A stretch of DNA of 64,000 bases. Source: CAVTPU01 sp963736695 (GTDB lineage: Bacteria; Actinomycetota; Actinomycetes; Mycobacteriales; Micromonosporaceae). The stretch spans positions 124,001 to 188,000 of the forward strand of contig CAVTPU010000001.1 of assembly GCA_963736695.1 (NCBI GenBank). Direction: 5' to 3'. Numbering within the stretch: position 1 is the first letter of the stretch; every line of letters starts with the position of its first letter. The translations under genes and the position numbers were made by a program. The notes under the pieces are model-generated. The model was not told where the DNA came from. It was given only the letters and a program-made list of their open reading frames with translations, and ran no database searches. Of this stretch, positions 25,215 to 36,373 are shown one piece after another.

Positions 25215-25784
25215 GTGCCTCGGGTGAGTAAGGATCAACTCGACGCGCGCCGGCAGACCATCCTCGCCGGTGCGCGCACGTGCTTTGCCCGATATGGCTA
25301 TGAGGGCGCGACGGTGCGCCGGCTCGAGGAGCAGATCGCTCTGTCCCGCGGAGCTATCTTCCACCACTTCCGCGACAAGGAGACGCTCTTCCTCGCCGTC
25401 GCCGAAGAAGACGCCGTCGCGATGGTCGAGACCGTCGCCCGCAACGGACTCGTTCAGGTGATGCGCGACCTGCTGGAGCGGGCGGCCGACACCGAGGTCT
25501 CCGGCTGGCTCGGCAGTCAACTGGAGGTCTCCCGTCGGCTGCGCACCGATCCGGACTTCGCCGGCAGGTGGGCGGCGAACGCGGAGGCGATCGCGTCGGC
25601 GACCCGTGAGCGGTTGTCCCGCCAACGCGACGGCGGGTCGGTGCGAGGCGACGTCGACATCGACGTGCTGGCCCAGTTTCTCGAACTCGCCTATGACGGT
25701 CTGGTGCTGCACCTGGCGATGGGGCGGCCGAGCACCGATCTGGTGCGGGTGCTCGACCTGGTTGAGGCCGCGGTCCGGCGCTGA
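25215..25784 (+). CDS. acnR: TetR-family repressor, AcnR-like
   Basis: 189 residues from GTG 25215. The HTH reads GATVRRLEEQIALSRGAIFH with FRDKETLFLAVAEEDA after it, which is strikingly like AcnR of corynebacteria and mycobacteria (repressor of aconitase that senses citrate/Mg; known). The C-terminal part (LEVSRRLRTDPDFAGRW, LELAYDGLVLHLAMG) is also like AcnR. Here acnR is separated from acnA by the RIO kinase, AbiEi-like and NUDIX genes, but both share an operator sequence. Function is assigned from homology memory plus the shared site. Confidence 0.8.
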   Translation: MPRVSKDQLDARRQTILAGARTCFARYGYEGATVRRLEEQIALSRGAIFHHFRDKETLFLAVAEEDAVAMVETVARNGLVQVMRDLLERAADTEVSGWLGSQLEVSRRLRTDPDFAGRWAANAEAIASATRERLSRQRDGGSVRGDVDIDVLAQFLELAYDGLVLHLAMGRPSTDLVRVLDLVEAAVRR

Positions 25785-25797
25785 CCCGACCCGAGCC

Positions 25798-27759
25798 TCA
25801 CACACCGACCGGGCCGGTGGCGGGCGAGACCGGCGCAGGGGTGGTGAGGGCCTCATCGAGGTCAGCCATGCGCGGCGAGTCGACTGTCGCGAACTGCGTG
25901 CGATAAAGCTCGGAATAGAGCCCGCCGGCGTCGACTAGTTCGTCGTGGGTGCCGCGTTCGACGACCTGCCCGCCGTCGACGACGACGATGAGGTCGGCGT
26001 CGCGCACCGTGGAGAGCCGATGCGCGATGACCAGCGCGGTGCGCCCGTGCAGCGCCTCGGCGAGCGCCCGCTGCACGGCCGCCTCCGACTCGGAGTCGAG
26101 GTGGGCGGTCGCCTCGTCGAGGATGACGATCGATGGGGCTTTGAGCATGATGCGGGCGATGGCGATGCGTTGTTTCTCGCCGCCGCTGAACCGATATCCG
26201 CGTTCGCCGACGACGGTGTCGAGCTGGTCGGGCAGTGAGCGCACGAGGTCGACGATCTGGGCCCGTTCCAGTGCCTCCCACAGGTCGTCGTCGGTGGCGT
26301 CGGGTTTGGCATAGCGCAGGTTCTCCGCGATCGTCTCGTGGAACAGGTGCGCGTCCTGGGTGACGACGCCGATGGTGGCGACCAGTGAGCTCAGCGTGGC
26401 GTCGCGCACGTCGTGTCCGCCGACGAGCACGGCGCCTTCGGTGACGTCATAGACGCGTGGGACGAGCATCGCGGTGGTGGATTTTCCGGCTCCGGAGGGG
26501 CCGACGAGCGCGACCATCTGCCCGTGTCCGACGGTGAAGGAGACTCCGCGCAGCACGGGTTCGAGCACGGTGCGGTCCAGTGTGGAGACTCCCTCGAGCG
26601 AGGCGAGGGAGACGTCGGCGGCGGACGGATAGCGGAACCACACGTCTCGGAACTCGATCGAGGCGTTGCCTGCCGGCACCGGTGTGGCGTCGGGTCGTTC
26701 GGCGATCGCGGGGGGCAGGTCGATGACCTCGAAGACCCGTTCGAAGGAGACGAGGGCGTTCATGACGTTGACGCGGGCGTTGGAGAGCGCGGTGATCGGG
26801 CCATAGAGTCGGGTGAGCAGCAGGGCGAGGGTGACGACCGTGCCGGCGCTGACGGTGCCGCGCACGGCGAGCCATCCGCCGAGCCCGTAGGTCAGAGCTG
26901 TCGCGATCGACGCCACGAGCGTCATTCCGACGAAGAAGGCGGTGCCGTAGAAGGTTTGGCGGACCCCGATGTCACGTACCCGGGCGGCTTTGTCGGCGAA
27001 TCGGGCGGCTTCGGTGTCGGGCCGGCCGAAGAGTTTGACCAACAGTGCCCCGGCCACGCCGAAGCGTTCGGTCATGGTGGCGCTCATGGCCGCGTCGAGT
27101 TGATAGGACTCGCGGGTGATCTCCACGAGTCGGCGCCCGACCCACCGGGCGGGCAGCAGGAATCCGGGCACCAGCAGCAGCGACAGCACGGTGACCTGCC
27201 ACGACAGGGTCAGCATCACGCCGGCGGTGAGGACGAGCGCGATGAGGTTGCCGACGGTGTCGGACAGGGTTGAGGTGAACGCGTGTTGGGCGCCGATGAC
27301 GTCGGTGTTGAGTCGGCTGACCAGCGCGCCGGTCTGGGTGCGGGTGAAGAACTGCAGGGGCATGCGCTGAATGTGGTCATAGACCTGGGTCCGCAGGTCA
27401 TAGATGATGCCTTCGCCGATGCGGGCGGAGCAGAGTCGTTGCACGACGCTGAATCCGGCGTCGAGCACGGCGAGTGCGCCGATGAGGATCGCGATGCGCA
27501 CGACGGTTCCGGTCGCGTCGGGGCGGCCGATGGCGTTGATGACGTTGCCGGCGAGCACGGGCGAGGCGACGGCGATCGTCGACGAGGCGATGACGAGGGT
27601 CAAAAAGATCAAGATCAGGCGCCGGTACGGGCGAGCGAAGCGCAGCACCCGTCGGGCGGTTTCGCGGTTGACCTGTCGGTCGCCCAACTCGTCCTTGCGT
27701 CGCATGGCCCGCACCATGCCCCACGAGCTTGATGCCATGCCACCCATGGGGTGCCCCAC
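25798..27759 (-). CDS. ABC exporter, fused membrane and ATPase domains
   Basis: 653 residues. Six membrane helices lie within residues of about 45-330 (for example LILIFLTLVIASSTIAVASP). An intracellular loop is followed by an ATPase domain with Walker A ALVGPSGAGKSTT, Q-loop VVTQDAHLF, ABC signature FSGGEKQRIAIAR, Walker B SIVILDEATAHLD and H-loop IAHRLSTV. MsbA/MDR-like type IV exporter acting as a homo- or heterodimer; no partner gene is adjacent. The GTG at 27759 is the longest start; ATG 27747 is also possible. The substrate is unknown. Confidence 0.92.
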   Translation of the reverse strand: MGHPMGGMASSSWGMVRAMRRKDELGDRQVNRETARRVLRFARPYRRLILIFLTLVIASSTIAVASPVLAGNVINAIGRPDATGTVVRIAILIGALAVLDAGFSVVQRLCSARIGEGIIYDLRTQVYDHIQRMPLQFFTRTQTGALVSRLNTDVIGAQHAFTSTLSDTVGNLIALVLTAGVMLTLSWQVTVLSLLLVPGFLLPARWVGRRLVEITRESYQLDAAMSATMTERFGVAGALLVKLFGRPDTEAARFADKAARVRDIGVRQTFYGTAFFVGMTLVASIATALTYGLGGWLAVRGTVSAGTVVTLALLLTRLYGPITALSNARVNVMNALVSFERVFEVIDLPPAIAERPDATPVPAGNASIEFRDVWFRYPSAADVSLASLEGVSTLDRTVLEPVLRGVSFTVGHGQMVALVGPSGAGKSTTAMLVPRVYDVTEGAVLVGGHDVRDATLSSLVATIGVVTQDAHLFHETIAENLRYAKPDATDDDLWEALERAQIVDLVRSLPDQLDTVVGERGYRFSGGEKQRIAIARIMLKAPSIVILDEATAHLDSESEAAVQRALAEALHGRTALVIAHRLSTVRDADLIVVVDGGQVVERGTHDELVDAGGLYSELYRTQFATVDSPRMADLDEALTTPAPVSPATGPVGV

Positions 27760-27813
27760 GCGCGCCTCCGCCCCTCAACCGCTGTTCGGCTTCGACCTTA
27801 CGTCGGGTTGAGA

Positions 27814-28581
27814 TTATTCGCCGAGACCGACAAGATCACGGATTCGGCGCACTTGGGCCTCGCGTTCGGCTGCTTCCTGGCTGGGGAAGTCGCGGCCGGC
27901 GGCGGCGAGCAGCAGGGCTTTGATCTCGACGACCGCGTCCCGGTGCGGGGCGAGCACCCGCGCGGTGAGGTCGGCGACGGCGTGGTCGAGGTCATCGTCG
28001 GCGACGACCTCGGTGGCGAGGCCGAGCTGGTGGGCCTCGTGCGCGGTGATCCGGCGGCCGGTGACGCACAGCTCCAACGCGCGGGAGTATCCGACGAGTT
28101 CGATGAGGCGTTTGGTGCCGCACAGGTCGGGCACGAGGCCGAGGGTGACCTCGGCCATGGTGAATGTGGCGTCGTCGGTGAGCACCCGAAGGTCGCAGGC
28201 GAGGGCGAGTTGAAAGCCGGCGCCGATGGCGTGGCCACGCACGGCCGCGATGCTGATGAGGTCGGGGCGGCGCAGCCACGAGAATGCCTGTTGAAATTCG
28301 GCGATGGCGTCGGCCGCGTCGGTGTCGTCACGACGGGCCAGGTCGGCGAAGCTGAAGCCGCTCGCCGATTGGGGTCCGACGACGGAGAGGTCGAGGCCGG
28401 AGGAGAAGGCCCGGCCCTCGCCCCGCACCACGACGACTCGCACGTCGCCGGTGAGGTCGCGGGAGATCTGGCGCATCCGCGCCCACATCTGGGGGGTCTG
28501 CGCGTTGAGGACGTGGGGCCGGCACAACGTCACCGTCGCCACCGGCCCATCACGATCCAGGCGTACTCCGGGGTCATCCAT
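27814..28581 (-). CDS. enoyl-CoA hydratase/isomerase family protein
   Basis: Crotonase fold. The start is ATG 28581 with GGAGG eight bases upstream. 255 residues: VATVTLCRPHVLNAQTPQMW, oxyanion loop FSSGLDLSVVG, second oxyanion region AVRGHAIGAGFQLALACDLR, and the active-site loop MAEVTLGLVPDLCGTKRLIE containing Glu near the catalytic position. Hydration of trans-2-enoyl-CoA in fatty-acid catabolism is the default prediction. Confidence 0.9.
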   Translation of the reverse strand: MDDPGVRLDRDGPVATVTLCRPHVLNAQTPQMWARMRQISRDLTGDVRVVVVRGEGRAFSSGLDLSVVGPQSASGFSFADLARRDDTDAADAIAEFQQAFSWLRRPDLISIAAVRGHAIGAGFQLALACDLRVLTDDATFTMAEVTLGLVPDLCGTKRLIELVGYSRALELCVTGRRITAHEAHQLGLATEVVADDDLDHAVADLTARVLAPHRDAVVEIKALLLAAAGRDFPSQEAAEREAQVRRIRDLVGLGE

Positions 28582-28626
28582 GGTCAACCTCCGGACGCCT
28601 CCTCAGGTGGTGCTTGTGTCGTTACC

Positions 28627-28857
28627 TTACGCGGTCTTCTTGCGGCGCCGCGCGCCACCGCGCTGCCGCAGCTGCACGCCAGACTCGGTCAGAACCCGGT
28701 GGACGAACCCATACGACCGGCCGGTCGACGAGGCGAGTGCCCGGATGCTCTCACCGGACGTATACCGCTTGACCAGGTCCTTGGCGAGTGTGGCCCGTTC
28801 AGCTCCGACAATCCGGCGGCCCTTGTCGGTGGTGGTGGCTGTGGTACTGGCTGCCAT
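28627..28857 (-). CDS. small helix-turn-helix protein conserved in actinobacteria
   Basis: 76 residues from ATG 28857: MAASTTATTTDKGRRIVGAE, then LAKDLVKRYTSGESIRALAS and STGRSYGFVHRVLTESG, i.e. a resolvase-like HTH (recognition helix around YGFVHRVL), ending in a basic tail RQRGGARRRKKTA. The open frame extends upstream to 28959 but only this part is conserved in my memory of the family. A nucleoid-associated or global regulatory role is likely. Confidence 0.8.
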   Translation of the reverse strand: MAASTTATTTDKGRRIVGAERATLAKDLVKRYTSGESIRALASSTGRSYGFVHRVLTESGVQLRQRGGARRRKKTA

Positions 28858-29068
28858 CTGGAATCCCTCACGTCCTAAAAATGGGCGGTTTTGGTGGAAC
28901 ACCACGCCGTGTGAAGTGATGCTCCCGGTCTCACCTATTAGACCGTCTTCGTCGATCATGCGCCAGACATGAGATCCGCGCCAGCAGACACGCGTTGATG
29001 TGTCGGGTTCCCGATAGCACTAGCGTGACCGGCGTAACCGTCGATGAACCGGCAGAAAGCGGCGACTC

Positions 29069-30420
29069 GTGACAGTATCCACTGGCGTGGAGCAGCCTGA
29101 CCTGGGCAAATCGCCGTCTCGGCCGGACCGACAGTGGTCCGACCTCGTCGCGTGGGCCGTGGTCACCGCCGCCGGACTGGGGTTGGCCTGGATCGCTGTC
29201 CGGTCAGGGGCCAGACTCGGCACCCGATCGGCACCCTTTCTCGGCTCATATCGCTTCAATCTGGGCATCGCCACCCTGCATCGCCCCGGCAGTCGCCGCG
29301 GCGGTGCTCATCACCGTCGCCCGAGGCTGGTGGGACCGCGCACCATGGCGACTGGTGCTCGTCGCCGGATGGGGCGCCACCGCCGCGTGGGCCGTGGCGC
29401 TGGCCCTTGTGGACGGCGCCGCCGGGCTCACCCGGTCGCTCACCTCTCCCGACAACTACCTCACCGACGTCGCCGCGGTCGGCGACGCCCCGTTCGGCTA
29501 TCTGCCAGACCTTCACCGAATCCCCCGCCAGCCATTCGATCGCCGCCCGAGGCCACCCACCCGGCCCGGTCCTGCTGCTGTGGAGCCTGCACCACATCGG
29601 CATCACCGACCGACTGCTGCTCGGCGTCGGCATCACCGCCCTCGGCGCGCTGCTCACCCCACTGACACTCAGCGCGGTCGCCGGAGTCTGCGGACAGGTG
29701 GCCGCGCGCCGCTATGTGCCGGTGCTCGTGCTCGCGCCGTACGCGATCTGGATCGCGGTTTCGGTTGACGTCGTCACGGCCGTGCTCGGCGCCGCCATGA
29801 TCGCCCTCGGAGTGAAGGCGAGCGCCCCGAGCAGCACCGGATGGCGCGCGGGCGGATGGGCCCTGGCCAGCGGCGTCACCCTCGCCTGCGCCGCGCTGTG
29901 CTCCTATGCCGCGCCGTGGCTGGGCCTATCGGTGGTATGTCTGTATTTCGCCCGCCGGCGGGCATTCCTCAACGTCGCCACCGGCGTCGGCGCCCTCGTC
30001 CCGATCGTCGCGGCACAGCTCGCCGGATTTACCTGGCTGGATGGCCTCTACGTCGCCCGGGCCGACTACGTCAGCCGGGTCGAGCCGAACCGGTCCGCCG
30101 TCTGGTGGGGTGCGATCAGCGTGGTCGTGCTGCTGCTCGCCGCCGGCCCGCCGCTGGCCCGCAGCGCGCGACGGATCCGCAACACACCCGGGTGGCCGTT
30201 CCTCGTGGGCGCCGGGGTCGCGGTGGCGTTCTCGATCGGCGCCGGATTGGCCCGAGGCGGGGTCGAAGCCGCGTGGCTGCCGTGTTTCGCCTGGCTGACG
30301 GTGGCGGCGGTCGCCCCCGACCGGCAGGGCGGAGCACCGCCGCGCAGCCCCCTGCTGCTCGTCGGAACGGGCGCGGCGGTGGCGGTGGTCATCGAGGCGA
30401 TCCTCGCCGCACCGTGGTGA
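29069..30420 (+). CDS. multi-pass membrane protein (glycosyltransferase-like), two frame shifts
   Basis: Three frames must be joined: from GTG 29069 (LVAWAVVTAAGLGLAWIAV) to about 29275, then VAAAVLITVARGWWDRAPWR to GDAPFGYL at about 29510, then TFTESPASHSIAARGHPPGP to TAG/TGA at 30420. Each junction equals one extra base. Joined, it is about 450 residues with many hydrophobic helices and the RGHPPG loop between helices that is common in actinobacterial GT-C/GT87-like mannosyltransferase relatives. Function is uncertain; the catalytic Asp of GT-C enzymes cannot be placed with confidence. Confidence 0.7.
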
Positions 30421-30451
30421 GAGATCGGTGGTGAGGATCGGTGGTGAGGAT

Positions 30452-30483
30452 CGCCGGCGAGGCGCCGCCGTCAGGCGCCGGCG
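30452..30483. terminator. GC-rich hairpin between convergent genes
   Basis: CGCCGGCG at 30452-30459 is repeated and self-complementary at 30476-30483, with inner GGCGCC palindromes. It is preceded by a 13-bp direct repeat GATCGGTGGTGAG (two copies plus a variant) at about 30423-30460. Confidence 0.45.
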
Positions 30484-32103
<1,620 letters not shown>

Positions 32104-32261
32104 GGTGGCTCACTCTCGGGGTTCGAAAACTGACTGGCGGACATGCGGCAGTGCCGGCCGGGTCGTTCGGGGCAACGCGAAATCGCGTGGCCCCGGTCCG
32201 GGCCGGTGCGGGGCCGGTCAGTCTTCGCAACGTGGCACGGTTCCCAGTGTAGCGACGCCGC

Positions 32262-32951
32262 CTATTCGCCTGGCTCCCGGATGCGGATCACGACCGCCCG
32301 TGCCCTCGTCGCCGCCTCCCGCAGGACCGCGAGGCGGGGCTCGGCGACATCGAGGAATCGCGAGCTCACCAGCGGGGCGAGCGGCGCGAGCCGGGGATCG
32401 GCCATGATCGCCTCGACCGCCCGCCGGTCGCCCCCGGTGACCACCGCGTCGAGCCGGGCCACCGCCGGCACCAGGACGCGGACGACGATCTGCGACGCCG
32501 TGCCGGCCGCCGCCTTCGCCTGATTCTCCCGACGGCGGGCAAACCGGTGCTGCGACCAGCCGCCGGCCGCCGTCCGCCCCTGCACATACGAGGAGTCCAC
32601 TTTGGATTCGACGAGTTCGTCGCCGTCGGCGATCCCCACCGCGACCGACGCCTGCCGGGCGAGCAGCAGACCGAGGCGAACCGGGCGCCCGACCACCTCA
32701 ACGAGTTCATCGAGGCCGTGAGGGTGACCAACGCCGGGCGGTGGATAAAACTCGGCGACCGCTCCGTCCGAAGCGACCACGCACACGGGCGCCGCGTCTA
32801 TCACCCCCGTCTCGTCGGCCGACGTGTCGTGGCCACCGTGCGTCACCGTCGGCGCACCGTGCCGGCTGACGAAACCGTCGATCCAGCGCGACAACCGTTG
32901 CGGTGACACCTCCACCCAACGGCCGCCGCCCGCAGCCGGCTTGGCCACCAT
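32262..32951 (-). CDS. acVLRF1-type peptidyl-tRNA hydrolase (Vms1/eRF1-like release factor)
   Basis: Releases nascent chains from stalled large subunits. 229 residues. The diagnostic loop of the Vms1-like release-factor fold is AAGGWSQHRFARRRENQ with the catalytic Gln in the GxxQ position; it is preceded by a strand pair (ASVAVGIADGDELVESKVDS) and followed by a Rossmann-like half (VVRVLVPAVARLDAVVTGG, ending SSRFLDVAEPRLAVL). The family is known from actinobacteria. Upstream of the ABC-F gene on the same strand, so the two may act on the same stalled complexes (inference). Confidence 0.82.
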   Translation of the reverse strand: MVAKPAAGGGRWVEVSPQRLSRWIDGFVSRHGAPTVTHGGHDTSADETGVIDAAPVCVVASDGAVAEFYPPPGVGHPHGLDELVEVVGRPVRLGLLLARQASVAVGIADGDELVESKVDSSYVQGRTAAGGWSQHRFARRRENQAKAAAGTASQIVVRVLVPAVARLDAVVTGGDRRAVEAIMADPRLAPLAPLVSSRFLDVAEPRLAVLREAATRARAVVIRIREPGE

Positions 32952-33003
32952 CAGCCGATCACCTCCCCCTCGTGACGCCAGGTGCTCGGACGCTTTGCCA
33001 GGG

Positions 33004-33564
33004 TCAGGACGCGCCGCCGAAGTCGGCGTCAGCGGCCTTCACTGTTCCGGCGGTCCGGCCCGGCGCGCTCTGATAGGTCCAATAGAGGTTAGTGTGCGCG
33101 ATGACCTGCCCGGGCGGCGGCGCGCCCCACTTGCTCATGTCCTCCGTCGTGTGGGCGTCGCTGACGAGAGTCGCGTCATAACCCCGGACGAACGCGCCGT
33201 GCAGCGTCGATCGGACACACGCATCGGTCTGCGCGCCGACAACCACGAGACGCCCAACCCCCAACCCTGACAACACGGTCTCGAGAGTGGTCTCCTCGAA
33301 GGAGTCGCCATAGTTCTTCTCGACCAACGGCTCCGCGTCGGCCGGAGCCAACTCCGGCACAATCCGCCACTCGTCGGTCTCGCGGGCGAGCTGCGCGTCG
33401 GAATGCTGAACCCAGACAACGGGAACCTCTTCCCGGCGGGCCTTCTCGACGAGGCCGGCGATGTTCGCGACGACCGCGTCGCGCTCGTGCGCCCCGGCGA
33501 CGACACCGTTTTGCACGTCGATGACGATCAGCGCGGTGTTCGGCCGGTTTTCGAGTGTGGTCAC
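33004..33564 (-). CDS. isochorismatase-family cysteine hydrolase
   Basis: 186 residues from GTG 33564 with AGGAGGAG upstream. Catalytic triad: Asp in LIVIDVQNG, Lys in LVEKNYGDSF, Cys in VVGAQTDACVRST, with the cis-peptide motif preceding Cys. Likely substrates are amides such as nicotinamide, N-carbamoyl compounds or isochorismate; none can be chosen from sequence. Confidence 0.9.
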   Translation of the reverse strand: MTTLENRPNTALIVIDVQNGVVAGAHERDAVVANIAGLVEKARREEVPVVWVQHSDAQLARETDEWRIVPELAPADAEPLVEKNYGDSFEETTLETVLSGLGVGRLVVVGAQTDACVRSTLHGAFVRGYDATLVSDAHTTEDMSKWGAPPPGQVIAHTNLYWTYQSAPGRTAGTVKAADADFGGAS

Positions 33565-33599
33565 GTCTCCTCCTGCTCCTGCTGGACTGCGGTCCGACG

Positions 33600-33638
33600 C
33601 CTCAGCGTAGTCGCCACCACCGACAAGTAACGCTGAGG
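33600..33638. repeat. 9-bp inverted repeat in the gap before the lipoprotein gene
   Basis: CCTCAGCGT (33600-33608) and ACGCTGAGG (33630-33638) flank 21 bases. It lies upstream of the minus-strand hydrolase and of the plus-strand lipoprotein gene, so it may be an operator or loop-out element. Confidence 0.4.
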
Positions 33639-33817
33639 AAACGAAAGCGCCATGGCTACCCCGTACGTGCGGAGCTCTTTGGGATTCTTCGATGGGCGAG
33701 GGATCAACGCAGGCACACCCGACATCGTTTGACGGCCGTGACTATGATCGGCGGACGCAAACACCCAAAGGGACAGCGGCTGCGCGAGAAATCCTGAGGA
33801 AGAACGGATCATTGACC

Positions 33818-34525
33818 ATGCCAGTTGCGAAGACACCTGAGAGCCTGTCCGCCATCCGATGGCGGCGCTTCGCGGTCATCGGCTCGTCGCTGGCCATGCT
33901 GGCAGTGATCGGTTGCGGACCGTGGAACGCGTTCGAACCGGCCCCGCCCGTGCGCAACAACGAGTGCTGCGCGGGCGTCGATCGTGAACAGTTCAAGGCT
34001 CTCGCAGCAGGTAAGGTCATCATGATCGATCCTGACGAGGGTCTGTTGACACATGTTGCGACAGGGGCACGGGTCCGGGTCGACGCCGTGGCGATCTCCG
34101 GCTCGTCGCCCACAAAACTGTCTTCCGGCTCGTCTTGGCGCGATGACGGGGGCATCGGCCCGCCAGACAAGACCGAGGAGGCGGTGCTGTTCATGATTAC
34201 CCTGTTGGATAAGGACCCTCAGCACGGCCTGTTGGAGTTCGTGTTCTGGTCTGGACGTTTCGTCGATCCCGGCGATGACGATGACGGAAATCTCTGCCGC
34301 GAGCAGGCGGGCTTTCAAGAAAATCTCGAGTTCGGTTTTGGCTATGCCGACGAGCTCAAGTTTCCTGATAAGGCGCCGCGAACCCTGGTTGTCGCGGCCA
34401 TCGTTGATCGCGGAGACGATATCTTGCTGGGATCCCAGACCGACAACTGCGGCGACAGATTCTGGGGCCGCGAACTTCTTGACCTGCGAACTGGCACGAA
34501 GCGATTGATCGGCGAGCCACGGTGA
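33818..34525 (+). CDS. predicted lipoprotein of unknown function
   Basis: 235 residues from ATG 33818. A signal peptide (RWRRFAVIGSSLAMLAVIGC) ends in a lipobox with Cys about residue 31, so the mature protein is probably lipid-anchored outside the membrane. The rest is soluble, with acidic patches (DPGDDDDGN) and several cysteines (NNECCAGV, LCREQ, DNCGD). No known domain is recognised. Composition is A/T-richer than the upstream genes; it opens the accessory region. Confidence 0.72.
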   Translation: MPVAKTPESLSAIRWRRFAVIGSSLAMLAVIGCGPWNAFEPAPPVRNNECCAGVDREQFKALAAGKVIMIDPDEGLLTHVATGARVRVDAVAISGSSPTKLSSGSSWRDDGGIGPPDKTEEAVLFMITLLDKDPQHGLLEFVFWSGRFVDPGDDDDGNLCREQAGFQENLEFGFGYADELKFPDKAPRTLVVAAIVDRGDDILLGSQTDNCGDRFWGRELLDLRTGTKRLIGEPR

Positions 34526-34753
34526 TGCCCCAGGATCGGGCCAGGAGTTTCACCTTCGGACCCCCACGGAACGGAGCATGACAGTCCCCGTTGGACTTGG
34601 TGGCGTGTTAGAGGTCCTGCTCGTGGGGCTATGCAACGGTGTTCGGGGCGAGTGTGAATAGGCCTGGGTGATCTGTATAAGTGTAGTGCGACGACGGTAG
34701 CGACGGTTTCGTCGAATGTGTCCAACGGTCGTCGGTAGTCCGTGTGGAGGATT

Positions 34754-35290
34754 ACGCACACCGCTGAGGGTCTGCGCCGCCGTGTCCAACGTGATCTGCT
34801 CACCCGGCAGATACAGGATGGTCTTTCCCGGATCCTTCTGAAGGAGCACGTTCCCGTCGGCGTCATAGACGAACGACGTGTTCCCGGAGACACCACCGTT
34901 GACCGCGGTCAACCGGTTCGCGTCATCCCATTGCATGGTCTGATTCCCGGAACCCGCCGCCCGGGTCGCCATGTTCCCCGCAGCGTCATAGGTGAAGCTC
35001 GCACTACTCGTGCTTCCACCGACCGTGGTCGTCGACGTCAACGTGTGCGGCTGATTCCCACCATTACCGTTGTACGTGTAACTGGTAACCGTGTCAGCAC
35101 CACCCGCAAGAGCATGCTCGTTGAACCCCCACGTCGTCCAATATGCACTGTTAGCGCCGAGGCTGTTACCGACCATGGCATGACTGCTCGTGGTCGGCTC
35201 GACAGCACAGTCATCCGTCGCGGTCCACGCCGACCGCATTCGACGCAGACCGTCAGTTCGGAAACACTGGGTCTCCGACGGGGTCCTGTG
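34754..35290 (-). pseudogene. RHS/YD-repeat protein fragment
   Basis: In one minus-strand frame: ETQCFRTDGLRRMRSAWTAT, then VTSYTYNGNGGNQPHTL, SFTYDAAGNMATR, QWDDANRLTAVNG, FVYDADGNVLLQKDPGKT and YLPGEQITLDTAAQTLSG, i.e. four or more YD repeats of the actinobacterial RHS type. The frame is closed upstream by a stop (about 35299), and homology ends abruptly at about 34754. It is a remnant of a large secreted polymorphic toxin, with both ends missing. Confidence 0.8.
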
Positions 35291-35360
35291 CGGCGGTCAA
35301 CTCGTCACCGGGCGGACCGCCGCACAGCAACCAGCTCGAACTCGGATCTCCCGCAAATGG

Positions 35361-36320
35361 TCAGATTCCCCGTGGGGATAACGCGCGGAAGCTCACCGCG
35401 CGACTCAGCGTCGGCAGGACCCGGCCGAGCGCGGCCCGCGTCGAACGCCGGTCTCCACCGCCGTCGTGCAGCAACACGATCGCGCCGGGCCGGCAATACC
35501 GCGTCAGGAAGGTCGCGAGTCGACCCGCCGACGGCCGGGCCCAGTCGCGGGGGTCGGCCGACCAGTGCAGTGGCGCCATCCCGAGACTGCGGGCGACTCC
35601 GACGACCGGAACCGTCCACGATCCGCCGGGTTGGCGAAAATAGCGGACCCTCGCCTTGGGCGCGGCGGCGTGGATCGCCGCGTTGGTGCGCGCCAGGTCG
35701 GCCCTGATGACGTTCCATCCACGACGGCCGAGCCGCACGTCGTGGTTCCACGAGTGGTTGCACAACGTGTGTCCACCCGCGACGATCGCCCGAACCAATT
35801 CCGGGTACGCCGATGCCATGGCCCCCACCACACAGAACGTCGCGGTGACGCGCGCCTTGCGCAGCACAGCGAGAATCTGCGGTGTCCACTGTGGGCTGGG
35901 CCCGTCATCGAAGGTGAGCGCGACCGTCCGGGTGGTTGTGGCGCTGACGGTGCCTAGCGGACCACGGGTGGCGAGTGTGCGTCCACCTCCGCCCACTGCG
36001 GCGTTCACCGGCCGAGCCGGGTCGGCCGGTGAACGCGGCGCCGGAGTGGGGGCCACGGTCGGCGTCGACATGGCAGGCGGTGTTGAGCCGGCCAATACAG
36101 GGCGGGCCAACGCTGATCCGGCGGGTGCTGGCGAAGTCGGAGAGTTGGTCGGCACGGCGCGGCCGGGGCGTGGAACGCTGCCAAACGCGCCGCTGCCGGA
36201 GTGTGACCAGGCAACCGCGCCGGCCAGATAGATGCCCGCTGCGAGGACCACACTCATGATCACGGCGCACCAGGTCAACACCTCGATGCGTCGGTTGGGA
36301 AGTTCGGTGGCCCCCTGCAT
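35361..36320 (-). CDS. polysaccharide deacetylase (NodB domain), membrane-anchored
   Basis: 319 residues from ATG 36320. One membrane helix (about residues 17-38, VIMSVVLAAGIYLAGAVAW) is followed by a Pro/Ser/Thr-rich linker of about 90 residues and then a NodB domain: TFDDGPSPQW (catalytic Asp plus metal Asp), HTLCNHSWNHD (metal His pair), RYFRQPGGSW and IVLLHDGGG. Probably removes acetyl groups from peptidoglycan or another cell-envelope glycan outside the membrane. Confidence 0.9.
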   Translation of the reverse strand: MQGATELPNRRIEVLTWCAVIMSVVLAAGIYLAGAVAWSHSGSGAFGSVPRPGRAVPTNSPTSPAPAGSALARPVLAGSTPPAMSTPTVAPTPAPRSPADPARPVNAAVGGGGRTLATRGPLGTVSATTTRTVALTFDDGPSPQWTPQILAVLRKARVTATFCVVGAMASAYPELVRAIVAGGHTLCNHSWNHDVRLGRRGWNVIRADLARTNAAIHAAAPKARVRYFRQPGGSWTVPVVGVARSLGMAPLHWSADPRDWARPSAGRLATFLTRYCRPGAIVLLHDGGGDRRSTRAALGRVLPTLSRAVSFRALSPRGI

Positions 36321-36373
36321 GCCTCGCACGCTAATGAGGCGTTTCGGCTTATACTTCCGCTTTTGCGGTCATG

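Noticed and set aside
34600..34750. Transposase C-terminus (YRRPLDTFDETVATVVAL)
   Set aside because: Suggestive, but too short and without a catalytic motif or terminal repeats to support a call.
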